In this document: piece after piece, positions 1 to 7,133 of the stretch | Numbering within the stretch: the first letter of the stretch is position 1 | How the letters are laid out: every line of letters starts with the position of its first letter | Assembly: GCA_903859075.1 (NCBI GenBank) | Contig: CAIOLF010000061.1 | Span: 1 to 11,427, forward strand | Length of the DNA: 11,427 nt | Source: Candidatus Buchananbacteria bacterium | GTDB taxonomy: Bacteria > Patescibacteriota > Patescibacteriia > 2-01-FULL-39-33 | Direction of reading: 5' to 3' | Translations under genes and position numbers: made by a program | Notes under the pieces: model-generated | Database searches by the model: none | Seen by the model: only the letters and a program-made list of their open reading frames with translations | What the model was told of the DNA's origin: nothing

Positions 1-110
1 CTGGCATAGGCGAACATGACGATTGTCCCGACGGTCAAACCTGGACCGGAAGTTCGTGCGCTGGCATAGGCGATCAAGACGATATTACACCTGGACTGGA
101 AGCTCCTCCT
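1..110 (+). repeat. Degenerate tandem duplication, about 60-bp period
   Basis: Bases 1-23 and 61-83 are nearly identical (CTGGCATAGGCGA...GACGAT), and CCTGGACCGGAAG at 40-52 reappears as CCTGGACTGGAAG at 90-102. The second copy is 10 bases shorter between these two blocks, so the second half of the repeat is read in a different frame. It lies inside the partial surface-protein gene, and further copies may lie beyond the window edge. Confidence 0.7.
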
Positions 111-1100
111 GTGCCGCAAGTTGCTTGTGATTCGGGATATGTGCCTAATGCGGATAATACTGCCTGCGAGCCATGCGCCGTGGGGTCGGCCTGTCCTGGC
201 ACTTGTCCAACGGGACAGACTTTTACCGGCATTAATAATAAATGCTGTACGCCGGAAGGAAACAAAGGTACTTGCGGCGCTTGCGGCGCTGAGCAAATTT
301 GGCATAACAATGCCTGTACAGACTGTACGGCTCTTTGTCTCGTAAATGGCCATAATCACGCTTGCGGTCAGAATACAAACAAAACCACTACTTGCACGCC
401 CGCTTCCGGTGTATGGGCGTGTGATTATAAGGCTCCAAATAAATGTGCCTATTATAATAAGTGTGACACATCGCAACCCTCTTATAAGTTCCAGGTTAAT
501 TACTGGTGCGGTGATGCTATCTCTAATGGCGATGAGTCGCTTACAACGGGTTCAGGAATATTTTGTGTTGATGGCGCTAGCACCATTCAAGATGGATGGG
601 AGGTGCACCTTCTTAAATATAGTGGTAAATGTCCTGATGCGGCGTGTCCAGCTAGTGTGTCTTATGATGATTTTGGCCAAAACGAGACAGTGAAGCTATC
701 CGGATCAACCTGCGATACTTCTGGAAATGTTTGGACAATAAACATAAGGCAAGGATCCATTGTTTGTCTCAGGTCAAATGATTACAAAATGTCCACTCAC
801 AAAAAAAATGGCAGTGGCGGCCCCGAAATTTATGCAATAAATGACGGAAATTTCAATTGTGATAATAATGCGCCACACGGGAATTGGGAAGAATTTAGGT
901 TGTGGGATGTTGACTGTTCCGGTCAGCTTGGTAATAATCAGAATGATATAGATACTCAAGTTTGGTATCATCAGGCGTTTAAACTGCAGGCCGCAGACGG
1001 GGGATTGTTCTTAACTTCTGGCAGTCCCTTGCAAGCGAATGTAGACTGTAGTGGCGGTGATATATTTGAATTTAGAAGTAATGCGGGTAACTTACAGTAA
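1..1100 (+). CDS. Cysteine-rich surface/secreted protein with C-terminal fascin-like beta-trefoil (5' partial)
   Basis: The reading frame is open from base 3, with no stop or convincing start before the window edge, so the N-terminus and any signal peptide are missing; about 365 residues are visible. The GTG at 111 is internal, not a start. Residues 1-150 are rich in Cys, Gly and Thr, with short loops such as CPDGQTWTGSSCA and CPTGQTFTG that recall small disulfide-stabilised extracellular repeats. From about residue 245 to the end there are two blocks with the fascin/actin-crosslinking trefoil signature: a hydrophobic strand before an Arg-Ser-Asn turn (IVCLRSNDYKMST), then GNWEEFRLWDVD, then FKLQAADGGLFLTSG and IFEFRS. 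Known members of that fold bind glycans or protein filaments. I infer an exported adhesive protein. It lies 20 nt upstream of a membrane protein gene, and its base use looks more A/T-rich than its neighbours. The fold call is from pattern recognition only. Confidence 0.6.
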   Translation, partial: GIGEHDDCPDGQTWTGSSCAGIGDQDDITPGLEAPPVPQVACDSGYVPNADNTACEPCAVGSACPGTCPTGQTFTGINNKCCTPEGNKGTCGACGAEQIWHNNACTDCTALCLVNGHNHACGQNTNKTTTCTPASGVWACDYKAPNKCAYYNKCDTSQPSYKFQVNYWCGDAISNGDESLTTGSGIFCVDGASTIQDGWEVHLLKYSGKCPDAACPASVSYDDFGQNETVKLSGSTCDTSGNVWTINIRQGSIVCLRSNDYKMSTHKKNGSGGPEIYAINDGNFNCDNNAPHGNWEEFRLWDVDCSGQLGNNQNDIDTQVWYHQAFKLQAADGGLFLTSGSPLQANVDCSGGDIFEFRSNAGNLQ

Positions 1101-1120
1101 GGATTAATTATATTATTTAT

Positions 1121-1891
1121 ATGTTTGACCAAAAACCAGGACAAAATCCTAACTCTCAGCCGAACAGTCCGCCATCTCTTCAGCGCCCCTTGCCGCCGGT
1201 ACCGCCCTCACCGTTTAGGCCGGCAGCCCCGCCCCCGGGACTGTGGCCGGTACCGCCTAAGTCCGCTTCAGCCGCCCCGGCAGTGGAGGATATCTTCGGC
1301 GAGACCGATAAGGGTTTTGTCCCGCCGCGATTTCCTCAGCAGCCGGGGCGGACTACTCTGCCGTTTATACCTTCCGCGCAACGGCCGGCAGAACAGAATT
1401 ATAATAGCGAGATTTTCGGCAGCCGCCAGATGAACTGGAAATTATTGATCGGGATAATCATCGGACTGATTATCATAGTATTGGTAATCGTCGCGACTGT
1501 CATTCTCCTGATGCGTCCGGCAGTCAAGCCGACGCCGGCGACCAATACCAACGTGCCGGTTAGCACCACTACCAATCCTAATCCAATCCCAACCAATACT
1601 AATGCTAATATACCGGTAGTTACTCCGACAACCTCTGTTCCGGAGATGCCGCTTGACAGCGATGGCGACGGCCTGACTGACATAGAAGAAAAGAAGCTGG
1701 GCACCGATCCTAACAAGGCCGATACCGATAATGACGGCTTGACCGATCGCGCCGAGGTCCAGGCCTATAAGACTGATCCCCTAAATCCCGATACTGACGG
1801 CGATGGCTTCAAGGATGGCGAGGAAGTCATTAATGGCTTTGATCCGACTCGGGCCGGTAATTTCCGCCTGTTTAGCGTCCCGCAGCAGTAA
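1121..1891 (+). CDS. Single-pass membrane protein with three thrombospondin type 3 calcium repeats
   Basis: This is a 256-residue protein in three parts. Residues 1-105 are a Pro-rich, probably cytoplasmic region containing two similar short motifs, EDIFGETD (56-63) and SEIFGSRQ (96-103). Residues 108-131 are a very hydrophobic Ile/Val/Leu membrane helix. Residues 132-177 are a Thr/Asn/Pro linker of the cell-surface type. Residues 179-242 hold three DxDxDG repeats: DSDGDGLTD (179), DTDNDGLTD (201) and DTDGDGFKD (224). Such aspartate loops bind calcium in thrombospondin type 3 and related bacterial surface proteins. The Pro-rich N-terminus and the lack of a cleavage site suggest an N-in, C-out anchor. 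The ATG is preceded by A/T-rich sequence without a Shine-Dalgarno. It is 20 nt downstream of the Cys-rich gene and 23 nt upstream of a protein of similar layout, so the three are probably co-transcribed. The function is unknown; an envelope structural or adhesion role is an inference. Confidence 0.85.
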   Translation: MFDQKPGQNPNSQPNSPPSLQRPLPPVPPSPFRPAAPPPGLWPVPPKSASAAPAVEDIFGETDKGFVPPRFPQQPGRTTLPFIPSAQRPAEQNYNSEIFGSRQMNWKLLIGIIIGLIIIVLVIVATVILLMRPAVKPTPATNTNVPVSTTTNPNPIPTNTNANIPVVTPTTSVPEMPLDSDGDGLTDIEEKKLGTDPNKADTDNDGLTDRAEVQAYKTDPLNPDTDGDGFKDGEEVINGFDPTRAGNFRLFSVPQQ

Positions 1892-1914
1892 AAATTTATA
1901 TTAAATTAAAAAAT

Positions 1915-2973
1915 ATGTTTAATAAACCGTCTTTGCCGCCGCAGCCGCTGCCAACCGGGGGAGCGCCGAAAGAGCAATCAGCTCCGGCAGTCAGTCCTGG
2001 AAAGAGCAGCGATATTTATGTCATGCCGGAAAAGTTCCATTCCGGCCCCGCCAGGGCTACCTCCAGCAAATCTTTGATTATCGCGGCCATAATTTTGGCG
2101 GCGGTGATAATATTGGTGGCAGCTTACTTTATTTATGATTCTTCAGCCCGGAAGCAATTGGCTCAAGAGCAGGCGGCGCAAAACGCTGCCTGGCAGTCGT
2201 CCACCCCGGTAGTAGCGGAAGTTAATGAAGGGGTGACCCCGGATAATTTCGCGCCGGTTGTTACCAGTACCGGATCGGAGGCTACTTCCACGCCGGAGCA
2301 GGCTACTAGCAGCCCGGATAATACCGCCGCTACCACCACCGCGCCGGTTGCGCCAGCGCCGCCGGTAATCAGCCGCGACAGCGATAACGACGGCCTGACC
2401 GATATGGAAGAAGACGTTATCGGGACCAATCCCAGTAAACCGGACACGGATGTTGATGGCTACAAGGATAGCAGCGAAATATCGTCCGGTTATAATCCTT
2501 TGTCCGACGGCTCGCAGGGCAAGACCCGCTTGGCGGAAGCGGATTTTATCGCCATTGCCAAAAGCGATTTTGCTCAGAATAATTTTTCTTTTCTTTATCC
2601 GCGGCGCTGGAAAGTCAGCTTTATTGCCGAAAACGGCCAAGCGATAATTTCCATTGATACCGGGGAAATCATTCGGATTTCCAGTCTGCCCAATGAACAG
2701 AGGATTTCCGCCATGAATTGGTATTTGCAGCTGCACCCCCAGGCTTCCGTCAGCCAGCTCGCGCCGATTTCCGCCGGACAACTGGCGGGATTCTTCGCGC
2801 CGGACGGGCTGACCGCTTATCTGACCGATGTCAGCAAGGAGAGAATATATAGTTTTGAATATCTGACCAGCCCGCAAGCGGAGTTCCGTTATCCCGCTTT
2901 GTTTGCCATGATTATTAAGAACTTTCAGATAGCCACCAGTACTCCTACCAGTACGCCGGCCGCCGGGCAGTAA
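1915..2973 (+). CDS. Single-pass membrane protein with two calcium repeats and a PsbP-like C-terminal domain
   Basis: This is a 352-residue protein. Residues 1-52 are a Pro/Ser-rich cytoplasmic tail with the motif DIYVMPEKFH (33-42). Residues 53-74 are a membrane helix. Residues 76-152 are an Ala/Thr/Ser/Pro linker. Residues 155-195 hold two calcium-type repeats, DSDNDGLTD (155) and a weaker DTDVDGYKD (177). Residues 210-340 form a globular domain that opens with FSFLYPRRWKVS and ends with FAMIIKNFQI, a pattern seen in the PsbP/DUF1795-like alpha-beta fold (a beta-strand, then YP-x-x-W, and a closing helix plus strand). Known members of that fold are extracytoplasmic accessory proteins without catalytic activity. 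The tail (TSTPTSTPAAGQ) is low-complexity. It shares the membrane-plus-calcium-repeat design with the upstream gene, and the C-terminal domain with the gene between ftsA and ftsZ. No Shine-Dalgarno is visible. The role is unknown. Confidence 0.85.
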   Translation: MFNKPSLPPQPLPTGGAPKEQSAPAVSPGKSSDIYVMPEKFHSGPARATSSKSLIIAAIILAAVIILVAAYFIYDSSARKQLAQEQAAQNAAWQSSTPVVAEVNEGVTPDNFAPVVTSTGSEATSTPEQATSSPDNTAATTTAPVAPAPPVISRDSDNDGLTDMEEDVIGTNPSKPDTDVDGYKDSSEISSGYNPLSDGSQGKTRLAEADFIAIAKSDFAQNNFSFLYPRRWKVSFIAENGQAIISIDTGEIIRISSLPNEQRISAMNWYLQLHPQASVSQLAPISAGQLAGFFAPDGLTAYLTDVSKERIYSFEYLTSPQAEFRYPALFAMIIKNFQIATSTPTSTPAAGQ

Positions 2974-2992
2974 TGATTATTATGGCCATTGT

Positions 2993-3022
2993 AGAAATCA
3001 AGGACTTTGATCCTTGATTTCT
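2993..3022 (+). terminator. 12-bp perfect hairpin, possible weak terminator or intercistronic stem-loop
   Basis: AGAAATCAAGGA (2993-3004) and TCCTTGATTTCT (3011-3022) are exact reverse complements around a 6-nt loop. The stem is A/T-rich and is followed by TTAATTTGCTCTT rather than a clean T-run, so termination is probably incomplete. It lies between the surface-protein cluster and ybeY, whose start is 13 nt downstream. It could instead mark an RNA-processing site. Confidence 0.45.
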
Positions 3023-3034
3023 TAATTTGCTCTT

Positions 3035-3472
3035 ATGATCAGTTATGAAATAAATAATCTGACCACATATCGCCCGCCCCCGAGGGCTGTCGGTAAAATC
3101 ATCAGTGCCTGCGCGAGCCAAGCAAAAATAAAAACCAGCCGGACCTTGTCCTTGGCTTTTATCACGCCGGCTTCCATCCGCAAATGGAACCGCCTGTATC
3201 GGGGCAAAGACAAAGTGACCGACGTCTTGAGTTTTGCCGGCGGCGGGGCGGGGGAGTCTGATGATAGTTTGGGAGAAATCCTGATCTGCCCTCAGCGAGC
3301 CAGCCGTCAAGCCCGGGAATACGGCTGGAGCTTTGATTTTGAGCTGGCCCGGCTGCTGATTCACGGCCTGGCTCATCTGCTGGGCTATGATCATGAAGAT
3401 GTCAGCGCCAAAAAGGCCAAGGAAATGGAGCTGTTTGAGGCCAAAGTGTTAGACCGGCTCAAAAAGTATTGA
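3035..3472 (+). CDS. ybeY: Endoribonuclease YbeY (16S rRNA maturation factor)
   Basis: This 145-residue protein is the usual size for YbeY, a metal-dependent single-strand endoribonuclease that acts in the cytoplasm on the 3' end of 16S rRNA and in ribosome quality control. The family metal site HGxxHLxGYDH is present, with metal-binding histidines H110, H114 and H120. Two other conserved blocks are visible: the LYRGKDKVTDVLSF segment (55-68), with the Thr-Asp-Val-Leu-Ser-Phe core, and LGEILIC (79-85). The start ATG at 3035 gives a normal YbeY N-terminus (ISYEINN) and has no Shine-Dalgarno. The gene ends in TGA, evidence that UGA is a stop in this organism. It is preceded by a hairpin and followed by a 187-nt gap holding the ftsA promoter, so it is probably transcribed separately from the division genes. 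No anomaly seen. Confidence 0.95.
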   Translation: MISYEINNLTTYRPPPRAVGKIISACASQAKIKTSRTLSLAFITPASIRKWNRLYRGKDKVTDVLSFAGGGAGESDDSLGEILICPQRASRQAREYGWSFDFELARLLIHGLAHLLGYDHEDVSAKKAKEMELFEAKVLDRLKKY

Positions 3473-3567
3473 ACTCACCGCGGTAATCCATAAACTTAAA
3501 GCTTATAAACTTTTACTGGCTTAATAATGAACACATAATTTATACATTCGCTATTGTTATGAACAGA

Positions 3568-3596
3568 TTGAACTAATGCTTATTTTTTGGTATAAT
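3568..3596 (+). promoter_or_regulatory. Sigma-70-type extended -10 promoter of the ftsA-ftsZ unit
   Basis: TTGAAC (-35, 3568-3573), a 17-bp spacer and TATAAT (-10, 3591-3596), with TGG directly upstream of the -10, give an extended -10 element. Transcription would begin near 3603, leaving a 5' leader of about 57 nt before the ftsA ATG at 3660. The rest of the 3473-3659 gap is A/T-rich and holds a short direct repeat, ATAAACTT at 3490-3497 and 3505-3512, but no gene that I can see. Confidence 0.8.
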
Positions 3597-3659
3597 ATAC
3601 ACTGATGATTAATGGACGAACAACTATTGTGTTCTTCAAGACAAACTTAATTAAAAGCC

Positions 3660-4910
3660 ATGCCCAAAGACAATTTAATAACCGGTTTGGATATAGGATC
3701 TACCGCTATCAGAATAGTTGTCGGCCAGAAAGACCGCTTGGAAAATAAGATCAAAATTATCGGCGCCGCCGAGAGCCCGGCTCAGGGAATTTCCAAGGGT
3801 TCGGTGGTTAGCGCCGAGGACGCCATTTCTTCGCTGTCAGCGGCTTTTGAAAAATTAGAAAGAATGGTCGGCCAGCCGATTGAGCATGCCTGGGTCGGCA
3901 TCAATGGCAGCCATATCGTCACTCAGGAAAGCCGGGGCATCGTGGCCGTTTCCAAAACCGACGGCGAGATCAGGCCGGAGGACGTTGAGCGGGTGATCGA
4001 GGCCGCCAAAGCCGTGGCCACCCCTCCCAATTACGAGATTCTTCACATCATACCGCGCAGCTTCAGCGTTGATTCGCAGCTGGGCATCAAAGATCCGGTG
4101 GGCATGACTGGTTTCCGCTTGGAGGTGGAGACGCAGATTATCCAGGGACTTTCCGCCCAGATAAAAAATTTGACCAAATGCATTTATCGCACCGGCAAGG
4201 ATATTGACGATCTGGTGCTTTCCATTTTGGCTACGGCGGAAAGCGTTTTGACTTCCCGGCAGAAGGATTTGGGCGTAGTAGTCATTAATCTCGGTGGCGC
4301 GACTACCAGCCTGGCGGTTTTTGAAGAAGGCGACATCCTGCATACGGCGGTGCTGCCCATCGGCTCGGAATATATCAGCAAGGATATTGCTCTGGGACTG
4401 CGCATCTCCATTGATACCGCCGAAAAGATAAAAGTCCGCGAAGGCAGCTGCCTGCCCAAGGAATTCAAGAAACAAGACGAAGTGAAATATTCCGAAGTCG
4501 GCGGCATTGAGGAAGGATCATTCAATAAAAAAGAAGTCGCTGAAATAATCGAGGCTCGCGTCGATGAGATCATGGAAAAAGTCGATAAAGAGCTCAAAAA
4601 AATCGGCCGTTCCGGCATGTTGCCGGCCGGAGCGGTGCTTACCGGCGGCGGCGCCAAAATCGACGGCATTATTGAAGTAGCCAAGAGCAAATTGCGTTTG
4701 CCGGCGTCGCTCGGCTATCCTCAGGAATTAATTTCCAGTTTGGACAAAGTCAATGATTTGTCGTTTTCGACGGCGGTCGGCCTGGTACTCTGGGGCGCCG
4801 AAATGTCCAAGAAGGGCGGCCGCGGCTTGAAGCTGCCGCTGGCTGATTTCAAGAGCATGGATAAGGCCGTCAGCCGCATCAAAAAATTATTTAAATCATT
4901 TTTACCATAA
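3660..4910 (+). CDS. ftsA: Cell division protein FtsA
   Basis: This 416-residue protein belongs to the actin-like ATPase family that tethers FtsZ filaments to the inner face of the cytoplasmic membrane. The phosphate-1 motif GLDIGSTAIR (9-18) is intact. The FtsA-specific SHS2 (1C) domain follows, around residues 85-165, including HIIPRSFSVD and GMTGFRLEVE. The phosphate-2 motif reads INLGGATTSLAVF (209-221), where the family usually has DxGGGTTD; the two acidic positions are N210 and S217. The adenosine motif GAVLTGGGAKIDG (324-336) is normal. The protein ends in a basic amphipathic stretch, SRIKKLFKSFLP (405-416), the expected membrane-targeting helix. It is first in a unit with an unknown membrane protein (6 nt downstream) and ftsZ. 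The start has no Shine-Dalgarno. Identity is secure; efficient ATP hydrolysis is less so, given the altered phosphate-2 motif. Confidence 0.96.
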   Translation: MPKDNLITGLDIGSTAIRIVVGQKDRLENKIKIIGAAESPAQGISKGSVVSAEDAISSLSAAFEKLERMVGQPIEHAWVGINGSHIVTQESRGIVAVSKTDGEIRPEDVERVIEAAKAVATPPNYEILHIIPRSFSVDSQLGIKDPVGMTGFRLEVETQIIQGLSAQIKNLTKCIYRTGKDIDDLVLSILATAESVLTSRQKDLGVVVINLGGATTSLAVFEEGDILHTAVLPIGSEYISKDIALGLRISIDTAEKIKVREGSCLPKEFKKQDEVKYSEVGGIEEGSFNKKEVAEIIEARVDEIMEKVDKELKKIGRSGMLPAGAVLTGGGAKIDGIIEVAKSKLRLPASLGYPQELISSLDKVNDLSFSTAVGLVLWGAEMSKKGGRGLKLPLADFKSMDKAVSRIKKLFKSFLP

Positions 4911-4916
4911 TCAGCC

Positions 4917-5804
4917 ATGGCTAAAACAAAAAGCAAAACTCTGGCGCCAGCCGCCAGAAGAAATAAAAAAACGATTACTCAGACTAAGTCCGTTCCTCGG
5001 GCCAAATCAGCGCACGCGCATCTGCAGCGGGTTTATCAGGAAAACGGTTTCGTTGGGTCGTCTGATCATAGCCGCATGGATTTTCCGGTTTCGCGCTATC
5101 GCAACCATCCCGGCTTGATTGTTACCGCGATTGTCCTGGCTGTCGCTTTGGTGGGAGCGCTGGGCTATATCTGTTTTCCCTTGGCCGCTTCATGGCATCA
5201 GGCGGATAATTCGGAGTCGGCCAGCGAGCCGTCAACGACCGATAATACCGCGGCAGCTGCCGACCAGTCTGGAAATACCCCGGATGCCGCGGCTCCCGCT
5301 CCCGAAACTCCGGCCGATCCGGCGGCTGGCTGGCTGAGTTATTCTGATACCAATGGCGCTTTTGAATTCAAATACGCTCCCGCTTGGCAGGCCGATCAGC
5401 AGGATCCGCAGATTATTAATTTCGCCTTAAGCGAAGCCGCTGACACGGTGATCTCGGCCAATTGGCAAGCGACCGGCACCAGTTTGAATGCTTATTTGAC
5501 TGCTCTCGATAAAGCTAACGCCAAGGGCTGGGAAGGCCAGCCGTCAGTAAAAATTGAACGTCAAGGGAATGTAAAAATCGGCACTCTAAACGCTTACCAG
5601 CGCTGGCAGAAATTATTGGCGGCGGATTTGGAACAGATCATGACCTACATTCCCGTGGGCAACAAGATTTATGCCTTATCAATTCGCAGTCCCAAGCTGG
5701 ATGATCAGATAATCCAGACTTATGGCTTGTTCTTGGCCACCTTTAAAATCAACGGCATTTCCTCCACCCCCGCCCTTGCTTCCACTACGCCAAAAATAAA
5801 ATAA
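4917..5804 (+). CDS. Single-pass membrane protein between ftsA and ftsZ, PsbP-like C-terminal domain
   Basis: I do not recognise this gene as a known division protein. It is 295 residues long. The N-terminus (1-62) is strongly basic (KTKSK, ARRNKK) and probably cytoplasmic. A membrane helix covers about 66-92. An Ala/Ser/Thr/Pro/Asp linker runs over 93-137. A globular domain over 138-280 opens with GAFEFKYAPAW and closes with LFLATFKING, a layout like the C-terminal domain of the protein encoded at 1915-2973 and like PsbP/DUF1795 proteins. It starts only 6 nt after the ftsA stop, suggesting translational coupling, and ends 24 nt before ftsZ. In many bacteria ftsQ precedes ftsA and ftsZ; this protein shares the FtsQ topology (short basic cytoplasmic part, one helix, large outer domain), but I see no POTRA-like sequence. 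A role as a divisome accessory is inferred only from position and topology. Confidence 0.8.
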   Translation: MAKTKSKTLAPAARRNKKTITQTKSVPRAKSAHAHLQRVYQENGFVGSSDHSRMDFPVSRYRNHPGLIVTAIVLAVALVGALGYICFPLAASWHQADNSESASEPSTTDNTAAAADQSGNTPDAAAPAPETPADPAAGWLSYSDTNGAFEFKYAPAWQADQQDPQIINFALSEAADTVISANWQATGTSLNAYLTALDKANAKGWEGQPSVKIERQGNVKIGTLNAYQRWQKLLAADLEQIMTYIPVGNKIYALSIRSPKLDDQIIQTYGLFLATFKINGISSTPALASTTPKIK

Positions 5805-5828
5805 TATAAATTATTAACCATTAAACAT

Positions 5829-7004
5829 ATGCCAGAAATAAGACCGGAAATTGAAACTATCGCCAAAATTAAAGTAGTGGGGATTGGAGGATCGGGAGGG
5901 TCAGCCATTAATCGGATGATTGATTCAAAAATCCGCGGCGTGGAATTCATTTCTATCAATACCGATTTGCAGGCGCTGCACCAAAATGAAGCCAAGATTA
6001 AATTGCATATCGGCCAAAAGACGACTCGCGGGTTGGGAGCTGGCATGGATCCGGAGGCCGGTTTTCAGTCCGCGCAGGAGAATATCAACGAGATTCGCGA
6101 CCTGCTCAAAGGCGCGGATATGGTTTTTATCACTTGCGGCCTCGGCGGCGGCACTGGTACCGGCGCTTCGCCGGTAGTGGCCCAGATAGCCAAAGAGCTG
6201 GGCGCTCTGGTGGTGGCGGTCGTGACTCGTCCCTTTGCTTTTGAAGGCAACCAGCGGGCGGCGATCGCCGATCGCGGCTATCGTGAATTGCGCGACCGGG
6301 TGGATACGATTATTACCATTCCCAATGATAAGATTCTGCAGATTGTCGATAAAAAAACCTCATTGCTTGATGCTTTTAAAAGCGTCGATGACGTCTTGCG
6401 CCAAGGCATCCAGGGAATTTCCGAGATTATTACCATGCCGGCGCTGATTAACGTCGATTTTGCCGATGTCAAAGCAGTCATGAAAGATGCCGGATCGGCT
6501 CTAATGAGCATCGGCGAGGCCGCGGGAGAAAATCGCGCTTCTGCCGCCGCCAAGCTGGCGATTTCTTCGCCGCTTTTGGACGTTTCCATTGATGGCGCTC
6601 GCGGCGTGCTCTTTGTCATCCAGGGCGGTCCGGGGCTCACGATGAACGAGGTCCATGAAGCGGCGAGCATCATTACCGAGAGCGTTGACGAAAACGCGAA
6701 GATTATTTTTGGCGCTTCCATTGAGGAGCCGCTAAAAGACAAGTTGCGGATTACCTTGGTAGCTACCGGTTTTGGCGAGGCTGAGCCGCGCCGGATAATC
6801 AATGATCAGAAATATACCGTTAATAAGATGTTTACCGAACGCAAGATAGAAGAGGCGGCCGAACGTGACCGCGAGCCCCGGGTGATCAGGGCGGAGAGGC
6901 CGGAGGATATGCCCCGCCCGGCATCGTCTTTGCCCAAGGTGCCGGCGGCCAGCGAGGAAGACGACCTGGAAATACCCGCGTTTATCCGCAAAAAAATGAA
7001 ATAA
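5829..7004 (+). CDS. ftsZ: Cell division protein FtsZ (tubulin-like GTPase)
   Basis: This 391-residue protein is full length. It is the tubulin homologue that polymerises into the cytokinetic ring at mid-cell. The N-terminal nucleotide-binding GIGGSGGSAINRM (18-30) leads to the tubulin signature GGGTGTGASP (106-115). The T7 synergy loop NVDFADVK (208-215) carries the aspartates that complete the GTPase site of the neighbouring subunit. A variable charged linker (about 335-375) is followed by the conserved C-terminal peptide DLEIPAFIRKK (379-389), which binds FtsA; this fits its partner being encoded two genes upstream. All key residues are present. The start ATG lies 24 nt after the preceding stop, in A/T-rich sequence without a Shine-Dalgarno. 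The gene ends with TAA, and a strong terminator follows 20 nt later, closing the division unit. Confidence 0.98.
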   Translation: MPEIRPEIETIAKIKVVGIGGSGGSAINRMIDSKIRGVEFISINTDLQALHQNEAKIKLHIGQKTTRGLGAGMDPEAGFQSAQENINEIRDLLKGADMVFITCGLGGGTGTGASPVVAQIAKELGALVVAVVTRPFAFEGNQRAAIADRGYRELRDRVDTIITIPNDKILQIVDKKTSLLDAFKSVDDVLRQGIQGISEIITMPALINVDFADVKAVMKDAGSALMSIGEAAGENRASAAAKLAISSPLLDVSIDGARGVLFVIQGGPGLTMNEVHEAASIITESVDENAKIIFGASIEEPLKDKLRITLVATGFGEAEPRRIINDQKYTVNKMFTERKIEEAAERDREPRVIRAERPEDMPRPASSLPKVPAASEEDDLEIPAFIRKKMK

Positions 7005-7024
7005 ACAAAATTTTGACCTTGTCC

Positions 7025-7048
7025 AGCCCCGATTTTCGGGGCTTTTTT
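7025..7048 (+). terminator. Strong intrinsic terminator after ftsZ
   Basis: AGCCCCGA (7025-7032) and TCGGGGCT (7036-7043) form an 8-bp G/C-rich stem with a TTT loop, followed at once by a run of T (7043-7048). It ends the ftsA-ftsZ transcription unit and insulates the nrd promoter about 90 bp downstream. Confidence 0.93.
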
Positions 7049-7086
7049 GACTTTATTTTTTTTATTTTTCTTAAAAAATTATGATT

Positions 7087-7095
7087 TGTGGATAA
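7087..7095 (-). promoter_or_regulatory. DnaA-box match upstream of the nrdD promoter
   Basis: TGTGGATAA on the + strand is the exact complement of the classical DnaA box TTATCCACA. It lies 38 bp upstream of the nrdD -35 element. DnaA-ATP is known to regulate the class I nrdAB operon in Escherichia coli, so control of dNTP supply is conceivable here. It is a single site, and a 9-mer can occur by chance in a window this size, though its intergenic location favours relevance. Confidence 0.4.
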
Positions 7096-7133
7096 ACTTC
7101 AAAATTAGCAAAAAATCCAATAAAAATGGCCTT

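Noticed and set aside
2143..2877. 244-codon open frame on the - strand
   Set aside because: It lies wholly opposite a well-supported membrane protein gene in G/C-rich sequence and shows no domain or start signal.
2945..3394. 149-codon open frame on the - strand
   Set aside because: It is antisense to ybeY and crosses the intergenic hairpin; no family resemblance.
3855..4475. 206-codon open frame on the - strand
   Set aside because: It is antisense to ftsA, and its composition follows from ftsA codon use.
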